The notes below the pieces were generated by a model. That model was not told the DNA's origin. It worked only from the letters and a program-made list of their open reading frames with translations, and made no database searches. DNA of 43,807 nucleotides, taken from contig NZ_LGHM01000040.1 in the NCBI RefSeq assembly GCF_001908185.1, positions 1 to 43,807 of the forward strand. The letters run 5' to 3'. The stretch's first letter is position 1; the number at the start of each line of letters is the position of its first letter. Positions 18,471 through 26,775 of the stretch are shown piece by piece. The position numbers and the translations under genes are program-made. The stretch is from Bradyrhizobium sp. AS23.2 (GTDB lineage: Bacteria; Pseudomonadota; Alphaproteobacteria; Rhizobiales; Xanthobacteraceae).

Positions 18471-19665
18471 TCACGCTCTCGCAAGTTGCTTGAAGATGAT
18501 GCTACGCTGGACCTCCGAAGTTCCAGCGTAGATGGTTCCTGCACGCCGATACAGCGCCTGCGCCATCAATCCAGGCGCCTCATCCTGAGCCCAGCTAAAA
18601 AAAATTGCTGACGGCCTCCTGCTCCGGATCCGGATAAAACGGGATTGCGTCCAATCCAAGCGCATCGAGTGCCAGGTCAAGGATGTTTTGGAGCAGCGCG
18701 CAGCCCTTGAGCTTGAGCGCCGACGCCGCAGCAGTTGGGTCAGGGACGTCACTATGCAGCATGCGCAAGACTCCCCATTCCAGCGCGCGCAACTCAATCT
18801 CAAGCCTTGCGGCCCGATTGCGGAAGCCTGAAACGTCGAACAATGGTTGGCCGTTGAACTGAGCCTTTTGGGCAATTTTCTTCGTTCGCCTGTAAGCGCG
18901 TTTCGAATGGTGGACGAAGGCATTCACGGTGCGCTCATTGTCGAGCAGGAACTTGGCGTAACTCCAGCCTTTACCTTCCTGGCCAACGAGGTCATCAGCG
19001 GATACCTTCACGTTGTCGATGAATACCTCGTTGACCGTATGCCCTGCATCCAATGTGCGGATCGGGCGGACTGTGACGCCGGGATCTTTCATGTCGAGCA
19101 GCAGGAACGAGATGCCTTCCTGCTGCTTCCTCCCCTGGCTAGTGCGCGCCAAGCAAAACATCATGTCGGCGAAGTGCGCATCGGTCGTCCAGATCTTGCG
19201 GCCGTTGACGACGTAGTCGGCACCATCCCGCACGGCTCGCGTTTGAAGGGAAGCCAGGTCGGAACCTGAGCCCGGCTCCGAAAAGCCCTGACACCAAAGC
19301 GTTTCCCCCGACAGGATCGCCGGCAAATACTTCTTCTTCTGGCTGTCCGATCCGAACGTGTAGATTACCGGACCTACAAGCCTCGTTCCGAACGGACTGA
19401 CAGGGGGCGCATCAGCCGCGAGACACTCGTCGTCGAAAATATACTGTTGTATCGGACTCCAGCCCGTTCCTCCGTGCTCGACCGGCCAGTGTGGTACGGA
19501 CCACCCCCGCTTGTGCAAGATCGCTTGCCAAGCTTGCAGGTCTTTTTTGGGAGGATGGTAGCCTCTGGAGAAACGGCGCGCGATATCCTTGGGAAGATTC
19601 TCGCTCAGAAAAGCTCGTATCTCATCACGAAATGCGATGTCCTCGGCAGAGAAGTCCAGATTCAT
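18471..19665 (-). pseudogene. Acyl-CoA dehydrogenase, frameshifted near the C-terminus
   Basis: Alpha-beta dehydrogenation of an acyl-CoA with FAD. The N-terminal domain (MNLDFSAEDIAFRDEIRAFL) and middle domain (WCQGFSEPGSGSDLASLQT) are intact, and the C-terminal helical domain contains YRRAGTIYAGTSEVQRSIIF. The frame is interrupted by eight A on the + strand (18597-18604): the observed frame stops after AVSNFF, while seven would read NFFSWAQDEAPGLMAQALYR and continue to the stop at 18471. The repaired protein is about 397 residues, normal for the family. It lies directly upstream of the second acyl-CoA dehydrogenase. A run of eight T in the mRNA sense is also a classic transcriptional slippage substrate, so some full-length product is possible. 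Confidence 0.85.
18597..18604 (-). other. Frameshift site: homopolymer of eight in the acyl-CoA dehydrogenase
   Basis: Eight A on the + strand. One base fewer restores the frame through the conserved C-terminal block. Confidence 0.85.
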
Positions 19666-19800
19666 TTTGCCTCACCAGATGAAGACTTCGCCGTAGCGGA
19701 CCAGCGACACGCGGTCTAGCGATGTAATTTGGTTTCAAGCCGGATTTCGCATCCGTGAAAAATGTTTCTGGATCCCTTGCCTTGGCAGTAGGTTGCAACA

Positions 19801-21165
19801 CTACCTTACCGATCTGCGCACGATAATCACTTTCGGTTCGGTAAACTCCTCGACCGCAAAGCGCACACCTTCTCGACCGAATCCGGACGTGCCTACGCCT
19901 CCGTAAGGCATGTGGTCGACCCGCCACGTGCTTGGCCCATTGACGATAACGCCACCGGCATTCACCTCTTCGCAGAACCTAAAAGCGGCATCGATGTTGG
20001 CCGTATAAATGCCGTGGTGAATGGCGCCGCTGACCGCGTTGATCTCAGAGATCGCTTCGTCGATCGACGAGACGGTCGCTACCGCGACTACCGGCCCGAA
20101 GGCTTCCATGCGCATCAAACTCATATCGGCGCTGGCACCGGCAACGAGCGTCGGCTCGAGATATGAACCTGTCCTCCTACCACCGCAGGCTACGGAGCCA
20201 CCGCGCTGTACGGCGTCCTCGACTAGGTTCTGGACGCGGATAGCTGCGCTTTCATCGACCATGGGGCCGATCGGCGCACCGCCACTTGCCCCTTCTTGCA
20301 TGGCGATGACGCTTTCCTTCAGAGCGCGCACGAATTCCTCGTAACGTTGCTGCTCCACGTAAATCCGCTGAACGGAAATGCACGACTGGCCGGACCTGAC
20401 AAAACCGCCGGCCGCACACTCGCGAGCGGCCAGTGTAATGTTTGCATCAGCCGCAACGAAGACAGCTCCTACACCGCCAAGCTCGAGATGAACTCGCTTT
20501 CGCGGCACCATGTCCTTGATTTTCCACCCGAACTCGCCTCCGGTGAAGCTAATGACTGGCAGGCGCTGGTCGCGGATGAGAGCCGCCGTGGTTTCGTTGT
20601 CAACATCGAGAACGGCAATTGCCTCCTTGGGCCAGCCTGCTTCGACGAAAAGTCGCGCCAGACTGATCGCAGATCGAGGGACTCGGGGAGCAGGCTTGAT
20701 CACGATCGGAGCCCCCGCCGCAATCGCCGGCGCGATCTTGTGCGCCGGAATCAGCAAGGGTCCGTTGTATGCCGTAATTCCCAGGATCGGACCGATCGGT
20801 TCGCGTTTGACATAGCCGAACGCGCCGCGCGCACGGTCAATGGCGTCGACGTTGAGCGCCTCGGACATTCCGGTGCGGGCAAATGCCGCTGTCAGGGTGA
20901 AGACCTCGATCGCGCGCTGTACCTCCAGCTGCATGTCGAAAAGAGTCAGGTACCCACTTTCGTCTTCAAGTGACTGGGCGATGAGATCGGCGCGCTGCGC
21001 CAAACTGGTAGAAACCCTATCGAGAACGGCCGCCCTATCGGCACTGCTGGTCTTCCGCGTGGTAGCGGTGCTGCCCGCCGCCAAGGCCACCGCGCTTTCG
21101 ACGCTTTGCCCGTCAAAAGGCTTCTCTTCACCCGCAATGAATGTTGCTTTGACCATGCCTACCAT
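19801..21165 (-). CDS. Aldehyde dehydrogenase family protein
   Basis: NAD(P)-dependent oxidation of an aldehyde to an acid, 454 residues. The cofactor domain has PIGPILGITAYNGPLLIP and VIKPAPRVPRSA. The general-base glutamate lies in VHLELGGVGAVFVAADANI, the catalytic cysteine in RSGQSCISVQRIYVEQ, and the C-terminal block is MEAFGPVVAVATVSS. The form resembles the lactaldehyde/glyceraldehyde-type subfamily. ATG 21165 is chosen because GAGAGG lies four bases before it; the frame is open to 21216. It diverges from the GMC gene at 21326, suggesting a paired alcohol-to-aldehyde-to-acid step. It lies upstream of the two acyl-CoA dehydrogenases, with 135 bases between. Confidence 0.92.
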   Translation of the reverse strand: MVGMVKATFIAGEEKPFDGQSVESAVALAAGSTATTRKTSSADRAAVLDRVSTSLAQRADLIAQSLEDESGYLTLFDMQLEVQRAIEVFTLTAAFARTGMSEALNVDAIDRARGAFGYVKREPIGPILGITAYNGPLLIPAHKIAPAIAAGAPIVIKPAPRVPRSAISLARLFVEAGWPKEAIAVLDVDNETTAALIRDQRLPVISFTGGEFGWKIKDMVPRKRVHLELGGVGAVFVAADANITLAARECAAGGFVRSGQSCISVQRIYVEQQRYEEFVRALKESVIAMQEGASGGAPIGPMVDESAAIRVQNLVEDAVQRGGSVACGGRRTGSYLEPTLVAGASADMSLMRMEAFGPVVAVATVSSIDEAISEINAVSGAIHHGIYTANIDAAFRFCEEVNAGGVIVNGPSTWRVDHMPYGGVGTSGFGREGVRFAVEEFTEPKVIIVRRSVR

Positions 21166-21325
21166 ATCGCCTCTCGGACCCGCTGCGACGATTGCCCCCC
21201 TTTCGTTCGGCAGCAAGTCGCATTTCGGAACTTGTTGTGTGACGAAAAGAGATGAGTTTTACCTATCGTCGCTCGGTCCTACACCTATACGGGAGCGAGT
21301 CGTCGCAGTGTCGAGGAGGGGGAGC

Positions 21326-22948
21326 ATGGAGACTGCTGGAGCAGGTTTCGACTATGTGATCGTGGGCGCCGGGACGGCTGGATGCCTGCTGGCGGACCGT
21401 CTTTCGGAGAACCCTGCCAACAAGGTCTGTATCGTCGAGGCAGGGCCACGCGACAACTATCCCTACATCCATCTGCCCGCAGGTTACATCAAAACGCTCT
21501 TCAACCCTGCCTACACCTGGCAGTTCAAGACAGAGCCATCCGACTTGATCCACGGTCGCAGCATCAGTACCACGCAAGGCCGCACGCTCGGCGGATCCAG
21601 TTCGATCAACGGCTTAGTATATAATCGGGGACAAGCTGCCGACTACAATAACTGGGCGCAGTTAGGCAATCACGGATGGAGCTATGCCGATCTGCTGCAG
21701 TATTTTCGTCGCACGGAAAGGCGGATCGGAGAAGCCGACAGCGTTTATCGCGGACGTGATGGATCCCTTCCGGTCACTGACATCGATTGGCGGCATCCGC
21801 TCTGCGAAGCGTTCGTCAGAGGCGCGCAAGGCATCGGAATACCGTACAACCCAGACTATAACGGCAGCTCCCAAGAGGGCGTCGGCTATTATCAACGCGT
21901 GATCCATCGAGGACGCCGGTGGAGTTCGGCCCGAACTTTTCTGTCTAACGCGCGCAAGCGTGCAAACGTCACTTTGGTAGTCGATGCACAAGTTACACGT
22001 ATTGTTTTCGAGGGGCGGCGCGCTGTCGGCGTAACCTTGGAACGACCCGACGGCAGTCAAAGCACGCTTATGGCCAGAAATGAGGTGATTGTTTCCGCAG
22101 GAGCTATCAATAGTCCCAAGCTGCTGCAGTTGTCGGGAATTGGTCCAAGCGAACTCTTCAAATCCTTAGGAATCCCACCGGTTCATGTCTTGGAAGGCGT
22201 TGGCGAGAACCTGCGCGATCACTGGGCTATTCGTGTCGTCGCACGCGTCAAGAACGTCGCAACGATCAATCGTTTGGTCACCGGATTTCCCCTCGCGCTG
22301 CAAGCTCTACGCTGGGCGTTCGGTTTCCCCAGCGTTCTGGCCGTCAGTCCTTCGTTGGCCCATGTGTTCTGGAAGTCGGACGACGCGTTGTCGTCTACCG
22401 ACCTGCAACTGACATTTACTCCAGCCAGCTACCGAGAGGGGGTAGCCGGGCTTTTGGACAGCTTTGATGGGATGACGTGCGGTGTCTGGCAGCAGCGGCC
22501 CGAAAGCGTCGGCTACGTACGTGCTCGGAGCACCAATGCTCGCGAAGACCCGGTAATTCAACCGAACTATCTGAGCGCCGAAAACGACCGAAGGGTGATT
22601 GTGAACGGAATCAAGCTTGCCAGGTCTCTTCTGGAGACGGAGCCGTTGAGGCCCTATTTCGATAGTCGGGAAAGTCCCGGTGTCGAGATCAATACCGATG
22701 CCGAAATCCTCGATTTCGCAAAGAGTAAGGGATCGACCGTCTTTCACCTTATCGGCTCTTGCCGGATGGGACCCGCACAAGACGCCCGCTCGGTGGTAGA
22801 CGACCGGCTGCGGGTTCATGGCGTCGCTGGGCTCCGGGTGATCGACGCTTCAATCATGCCCTCTATGCCTTCCGCAAACACCATGGCTGCTACCTATGTA
22901 ATTGCCGAAAAAGGCGCCGATCTTATCCTTGCCGATAACAATGCTTGA
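21326..22948 (+). CDS. GMC family oxidoreductase (choline dehydrogenase-like)
   Basis: FAD-dependent alcohol dehydrogenase of 540 residues. The N-terminal dinucleotide fold is FDYVIVGAGTAGCLLADRL, GMC signature 1 is RTLGGSSSINGLVYNRG, and signature 2 is VIVSAGAINSPKLLQLSG. The C-terminal active site has FHLIGSCRMG (catalytic histidine) and a Ser-Ala-Asn segment, PSANTMAATYVI. A long open frame extends upstream to 20840, opposite the aldehyde dehydrogenase. The real start is ATG 21326, with GAGGAGGGGGA just before it and the FAD motif just after. It is the intact parent-like copy of the ghost at 43270. Substrate alcohol unknown. Confidence 0.93.
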   Translation: METAGAGFDYVIVGAGTAGCLLADRLSENPANKVCIVEAGPRDNYPYIHLPAGYIKTLFNPAYTWQFKTEPSDLIHGRSISTTQGRTLGGSSSINGLVYNRGQAADYNNWAQLGNHGWSYADLLQYFRRTERRIGEADSVYRGRDGSLPVTDIDWRHPLCEAFVRGAQGIGIPYNPDYNGSSQEGVGYYQRVIHRGRRWSSARTFLSNARKRANVTLVVDAQVTRIVFEGRRAVGVTLERPDGSQSTLMARNEVIVSAGAINSPKLLQLSGIGPSELFKSLGIPPVHVLEGVGENLRDHWAIRVVARVKNVATINRLVTGFPLALQALRWAFGFPSVLAVSPSLAHVFWKSDDALSSTDLQLTFTPASYREGVAGLLDSFDGMTCGVWQQRPESVGYVRARSTNAREDPVIQPNYLSAENDRRVIVNGIKLARSLLETEPLRPYFDSRESPGVEINTDAEILDFAKSKGSTVFHLIGSCRMGPAQDARSVVDDRLRVHGVAGLRVIDASIMPSMPSANTMAATYVIAEKGADLILADNNA

Positions 22949-23230
22949 CGCCGTGGCGCTTTCAAGCTTCGGCGGGATCAGATCGTTAACGCCTCGGGAA
23001 ATTGATGGGTAACGGCGGCGGCCGTGCGGCCGCTCGTGTTAATGCGATCGTCGTACGGCTTTCGACGAACCGCCCGATCGTTGAGGGGGAGGAAGCGCCC
23101 CTCAACCGCAAGCGAAAAGTGACGTCTACCGATCGTCACCTTCTCTCCGGACGACCGACTGATCTCTCTTTCGAAGATCCGAATACGAGCCGAGGAAAGC
23201 TCGTCAACAATAGCGCGGCACCAATTTGTC
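22949..23230. other. Spacer with GC-rich stem-loop
   Basis: No recognisable gene. GCGGCCG (23018-23024) and CGGCCGC (23027-23033) form a tight hairpin between the convergent GMC and nitronate monooxygenase genes. It may limit read-through, but no T-tract follows. Confidence 0.4.
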
Positions 23231-24046
23231 TCAAGCCACTTTTCTGGCTCCGGCGGTATCAAGAAAGCCGCCAAAACGATTTCTCATGATGTCTTCCGCT
23301 TGGAGCATGATGCGGTCGATCAATTCCTTAACGCTGGGGACATCGTGAATGAGGCCGGTCACCAATCCACAGCTCCAGACCCCCACATCCATTTGTCCGT
23401 CGACCATGATCTTCGGGTACACCCCGGCCACCTGGGCGTAAATATCATCGACCTTGAGTTCGTCTCTCTTCTCGCATTCGATCTGCCGCACCCGTTCCAC
23501 GCTCGCATTCTTCAACACGCGCTCCGTGTTGCGTAGGGAACGCATGATCAGCGCAGTGTCGAGCTCGGTAGCCGCAACGAGTGCGTCTTTCACGTTCTGA
23601 TGTACCGGCGCCTCTCTAGTCGCAATGAAGCGCGTTCCCATGTTCATGCCGGCGGCGCCCAGCGCCAATGCCGCGACGAGGCTGCGGCCATCCGCCATGC
23701 CTCCCGAGGCAATAAACGGAATCTTCAGTTCGTCCGCCGCGCGCGGTAACAAGATCATGTTTGGAATATCGTCTTCGCCCGGATGACCGCCGCATTCAAA
23801 GCCGTCGACACTCACTGCGTCGCAACCAATGCGCTCGGCTCTTAGCGAGTGGCGGACCGATGTGCATTTGTGAATCACCTTGATCCCGGCAGCCTTAAGC
23901 GCGGGCAAGTATTGCTCCGGGCTGCGGCCGGCGGTCTCGACCATCTTCACGCCACCTTCGGCGATGGCGGCAATGTATTCCGGATAAGGTGGCGTCGAGA
24001 AGGTGGGGAGAAACGTGAGGTTCACACCGAATGGCTTGTCGGTCAT
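23231..24046 (-). pseudogene. Nitronate monooxygenase-like flavoprotein, N-terminus deleted
   Basis: TIM-barrel FMN protein of the 2-nitropropane dioxygenase/nitronate monooxygenase family. The preserved part begins at KPFGVNLTFLP and includes the catalytic-site region CDAVSVDGFECGGHPGEDD and the phosphate-binding strands IPFIASGGMADG and GAAGMNMGTRFIA, through a normal C-terminus. Intact family members have about 60 residues before KPFGVNL, including the first barrel strand with the GGM motif; these are missing. In the third frame the sequence runs on upstream only as EIARCREMTDKPFG and then merges into an enoyl-CoA hydratase. Translation could start at ATG 24046, but a barrel without its first strands is unlikely to work. 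Confidence 0.8.
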
Positions 24047-24267
24047 CTCACGGCAGCGAGCGATTTCCCCGAGCAGAACGAAGGCCCCTCACCGCGAAGC
24101 AGCACTGCAAGCACCGATGGATCGTGGTTGACCCGACGAAAAGCCTCCCCCATCGCGTCGTTTTCAGCATTATGACGTTTCGGCCTGTTTAGCGAAATGA
24201 TGCCGACGCCCTCGCGCACCTCGACAAGGATAAGTTTCTTTTCCGCGGCCTCCTTATTTTCTGTCAT
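24043..24267 (-). pseudogene. Enoyl-CoA hydratase, N-terminal fragment
   Basis: From ATG 24267, with GGAGA upstream, the frame encodes 67 good crotonase residues: VREGVGIISLNRPKRHNAEN, and up to the oxyanion-hole segment GEGPSFCSG. It then crosses into unrelated sequence (KSLAAVR) and stops at 24043. The remaining three quarters of the hydratase are absent. The sequence after the break is the nitronate monooxygenase gene in another frame, so this is one side of a deletion junction near 24064-24073. Confidence 0.85.
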
Positions 24268-24367
24268 CAATTTCTCCAATCGTTGTTGAATTTGAATCAA
24301 GCCGTCCGTGCCGGCTAGTCGGCTGCATTTACTGAAGAGCCTGCTCTGCCATCGCCCTAAGTTCGCC

Positions 24368-24527
24368 TCACTGCACTTTCCTGTCGTTGGGGCCATCAAC
24401 GTAAGGAAACCCGTGAATCGCGGTGTAGCGCACCGGCAACTTGTATTTCGCAAGCGCACGCATGCAGTAGGATGAGAGTTCACTATCCCGGATCTCGGCA
24501 CCCTGCTGTGGGAGCCTGCATCGAGGT
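24368..24527 (-). pseudogene. Acyl-CoA ligase, C-terminal fragment
   Basis: The minus strand between the MaoC stop and 24368 encodes GAEIRDSELSSYCMRALAKY, then KLPVRYTAIHGFPYVDGPND and a short tail to TGA at 24368-24370. The LAKYKLPVRY and FPYVDGPNDRKVQ blocks match the C-terminal subdomain of AMP-forming acyl-CoA ligases. No start codon or N-terminal domain is present. It is a leftover of a ligase gene whose body was deleted, directly behind the MaoC gene. Confidence 0.65.
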
Positions 24528-25389
24528 TCAACGTAGCCGCAGCTGTCCGGCGTTGATCACGATGACTTCGCGCTCTATCACCCGACAGCGGAACAAGACC
24601 TCCTTGGGTGATGATCGCCAAATCTCAGTTCTTATCGTTTCCCCGGGATAGACCGGAGCAGAAAAGCGTACGCGAAGACCAGCAATCCGAGCGGGATCGT
24701 AATCGCAGACGGCCTTCAGCAGCGCGTGACAGGCCATACCATAAGTGCACAATCCATGCAGAATCGGGCGCTCGAATCCAGCACCGGTTGCAACCGCTGG
24801 CTCGATATGAAGGGGATTATCGTCCCCATTCAATCTGTAGAACAGAGCCGCCTGGGGTAAGGTCGGCAGGTCGATCGCAAGATCAGGAATTCGAGAAGGC
24901 AGATCGAGGAGCGGCAACCGCGGCCCCTGAGGGCCGCCGAACCCCCCCGTTGGTCCGCATGAACGCGGTTGCATAGACAGAAGCAATCAGGTCGTTTGTT
25001 GCTCGATCCCGAAGGTCATTGCGCGTTGTCATGATCGCGCCCTTGCCCGCGCCGCGATCCACCAACGTCTCCACTTGCATTTGGCCGACGATTGTGCCTT
25101 CGGGCGGCAGAGTCCTGTGCAGGACTATGTCCTGCTCGCCATGCAACGAATTCGCCCAATCAATGCCCGTGTCAGGATGCCGTACCCAGAATCCAGGATT
25201 TGCGAGCACACTTGCCATGGTCGGCATAGCCTGCAACCAAGGCTCGTAGATGAACTTCAGTTGCTCTCGTGCGCAAGGATCAGATCCCATGCCTACGCTG
25301 AGAGCGTAAAATGAAGTATCCTTCCACGTGTAGGTCTGTGTGATTTCCGGAAACGGCCAGTTCTTTAGCCGGTCATAAATGATGGCCAT
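24528..25389 (-). pseudogene. MaoC-like (R)-specific enoyl-CoA hydratase (hydratase 2), frameshifted
   Basis: Hydrates a trans-2-enoyl-CoA to a (3R)-hydroxyacyl-CoA. It is a double hot-dog protein: the N-terminal half has TWKDTSFYALSVGMGSDP, and the C-terminal half carries the hydratase-2 motif YRLNGDDNPLHIEPAVA with the following GFERPILHGLCTYG. The two halves are in different frames because of seven C on the + strand at 24942-24948; six would read MRTNGGFGGPQGPRLPLLD. Repaired length is 286 residues, normal for the family. ATG 25389 fits the family start, but the frame is open to 25482 and no strong ribosome site helps. Together with the SDR at 12325 it makes up the two core activities of multifunctional enzyme type 2. 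Confidence 0.85.
24942..24948 (-). other. Frameshift site: homopolymer of seven in the MaoC hydratase
   Basis: Seven C on the + strand. One base fewer joins the N- and C-terminal hot-dog domains in frame. Confidence 0.85.
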
Positions 25390-26116
25390 CCGTGCAACGT
25401 GCGCATTTTCTTGATGGTCCCTAGCGATGATGTCATCTCGCGGAGATAGCCTGCCATAGATTCCCGCGTTCGGCAGAGCCATCGCTGAGAATTCAAGTAT
25501 GTGAAATCTCTGAAAGCGGTTTGCGGGGAGACGAAACTCTCCGGAGGGACCTGAAGACCATCGACAGCGTTCAGAAAACCGCCTTCTCGGCTTTTCACAT
25601 ATGAAGAAAGTTCGCGAACGCTGCTAGCATTTTGCTTGATGGGTGCTACATCAGCTCCGACACGGTTCGATCAGGGTCGGTCCGACATGCTGCTTGCTCG
25701 TCGTGTCTGCCCACTTGGGCGTTTCCTCCCTCACTAGCCCAGCGATCCCGGATCGCTGGGCCTTTTCATTGGTTTCAGTGGATGACCTCGCGTGGCAGCC
25801 CGGCGACGGCGCCAAGGTGGTGACACTCAGTGATGGCAGGAGCTTGCTGCAATAGCCTACTTTGCATGGGGCGATACGCCGAACTCGTGGAGGTGGAGAT
25901 TAGAAACGGACGCATTGTGCTTGGCCGCCAGATCGTGTGCCCTGCTCCAGACATCAGCCGCCGGCAGCAAACGAAGCGACTGTAGCAGGCGGTACGTGGG
26001 CGCTAGCGCGCTTGGCAGATCGTGCCGGGTCGCCGTCCCGAAATCATAGCAAGAACGCGCTAAAGCCGCCGCCTTCGAGTCGCCCCACGCTCAATGCCGC
26101 AGCGGCGCTCCACGTC
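25390..26116. other. Intergenic debris without a supported gene
   Basis: About 730 bases between the MaoC gene and the IS21 remnant. It contains a strong stem-loop (25737-25766) and a 39-codon + frame from ATG 25866 (starting [20 protein letters not shown]) that I do not recognise. Short minus frames upstream of MaoC match nothing known to me. Confidence 0.5.
25737..25766 (+). terminator. Rho-independent terminator-like hairpin
   Basis: GCCCAGCGATCC (25737-25748) pairs perfectly with GGATCGCTGGGC (25750-25761) and is followed by CTTTT. In RNA the inner bases would form a five-base loop with a ten-pair stem. No intact + strand gene lies upstream, so it probably belongs to a lost or mobile element gene. 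Confidence 0.7.
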
Positions 26117-26425
26117 AGCAGGTTCAACGACCGCGCCTGGGTCATCGTCACCACCAATCCAGCCTTCGGAGAATGGCCCAGCGTGTTCGGCGATGCCGAG
26201 GTGACCACCGCGCTGCTCAACCGGTTGATCCACCACTGCGACATCGTCGAGACCGGCAACGACAGTCTGGCGATTCAAAAGCCGCGACGACGATCACGCA
26301 ACCCGCGCTCGTCTCGCCTCCGCAATCCCGGCCAGCTCCAACGAGACGAGCGCTACCAGAAAACCCCGCCGCTCAAAGGGGGCAGAATTGGACGCCGATG
26401 AGGGGGCAAATTTGAACGCCAATTG
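26117..26425 (+). pseudogene. istB: IS21-family transposition helper IstB, C-terminal remnant
   Basis: The + strand encodes [20 protein letters not shown], then [20 protein letters not shown], the diagnostic C-terminal ATPase segment of IstB. After a frame change it continues [19 protein letters not shown] and ends at TGA near 26425 inside the element terminus, as in full IS21 elements. The N-terminal two thirds with the Walker A motif and the istA transposase gene are absent, so the element cannot move by itself. Confidence 0.85.
26378..26424. mobile_element. IS21-family terminal end with repeated subterminal sequences
   Basis: Two related 23-base units, GGGGGCAGAATTGGACGCCG-type (26378-26400) and GGGGGCAAATTTGAACGCCA-type (26402-26424), lie back to back. 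Multiple such repeats at the ends are typical of IS21 elements. The element end near 26428 abuts the Lrp/AsnC ghost. The opposite end was not found. Confidence 0.7.
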
Positions 26426-26430
26426 ACATG

Positions 26431-26769
26431 GAAGCAAACGGAACGATCGAGCGCTACACGCGATCATCAACAAGCCGCACTCGGCTTGAATGATATCGTT
26501 TTCATCGAGGCTACACTTCAGCGGCATGACGAGTGCGTTCTTCAGCAGTTTGGTAGCGAGCTGGCTAAAATTCCGGAAGTACTGGAGGCGCACCCGTGAC
26601 CGGCGAATATGACTACCTAGTCAAGGTTGCCGTGGCCGGCACCGCCGATTACGAACGTTTTCTTCGCGAGCGGCTCTATCGAATAAGGGGCATCTGTCAC
26701 TTCCGTACCACCTTTTCGCTACGCGCCTTGATGCGAGCTGTCTCGGCAGATCCCCTTGCAGTCGGCTAA
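26431..26769 (+). pseudogene. Lrp/AsnC family regulator remnant
   Basis: It starts right after the IS21 end and has three frame changes. The reconstructed order is EANGTIERYT, IINKP, ALGLNDIVFIEATLQRHDEC, QQFGSELAKIPEVLEAH, VTGEYDYLVKVAVAGTADYE, then RFLRERLYRIRGICHFRTTF and SLRALM to TAA at 26767-26769. VTGEYDYL and the ATLQRH segment are the ligand-binding (RAM) domain of Lrp/AsnC proteins. The N-terminal helix-turn-helix is gone, probably lost with or beyond the IS insertion. It is a multiply damaged pseudogene. Confidence 0.8.
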
Positions 26770-26775
26770 TGTCGC

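Noticed and set aside
20840..21325. 162-codon N-terminal extension of the GMC gene
   Set aside because: It lies opposite the aldehyde dehydrogenase; the FAD motif and a strong ribosome-binding site place the start at 21326.
22978..23274. 98-codon minus frame after the nitronate monooxygenase
   Set aside because: No known family, overlaps the end of that gene and has no ribosome site; not supported as a gene.
26378..26424. Two tandem 23-base units as a CRISPR-like array
   Set aside because: Only two units, no spacers, and they fit IS21 subterminal repeats next to the istB end.
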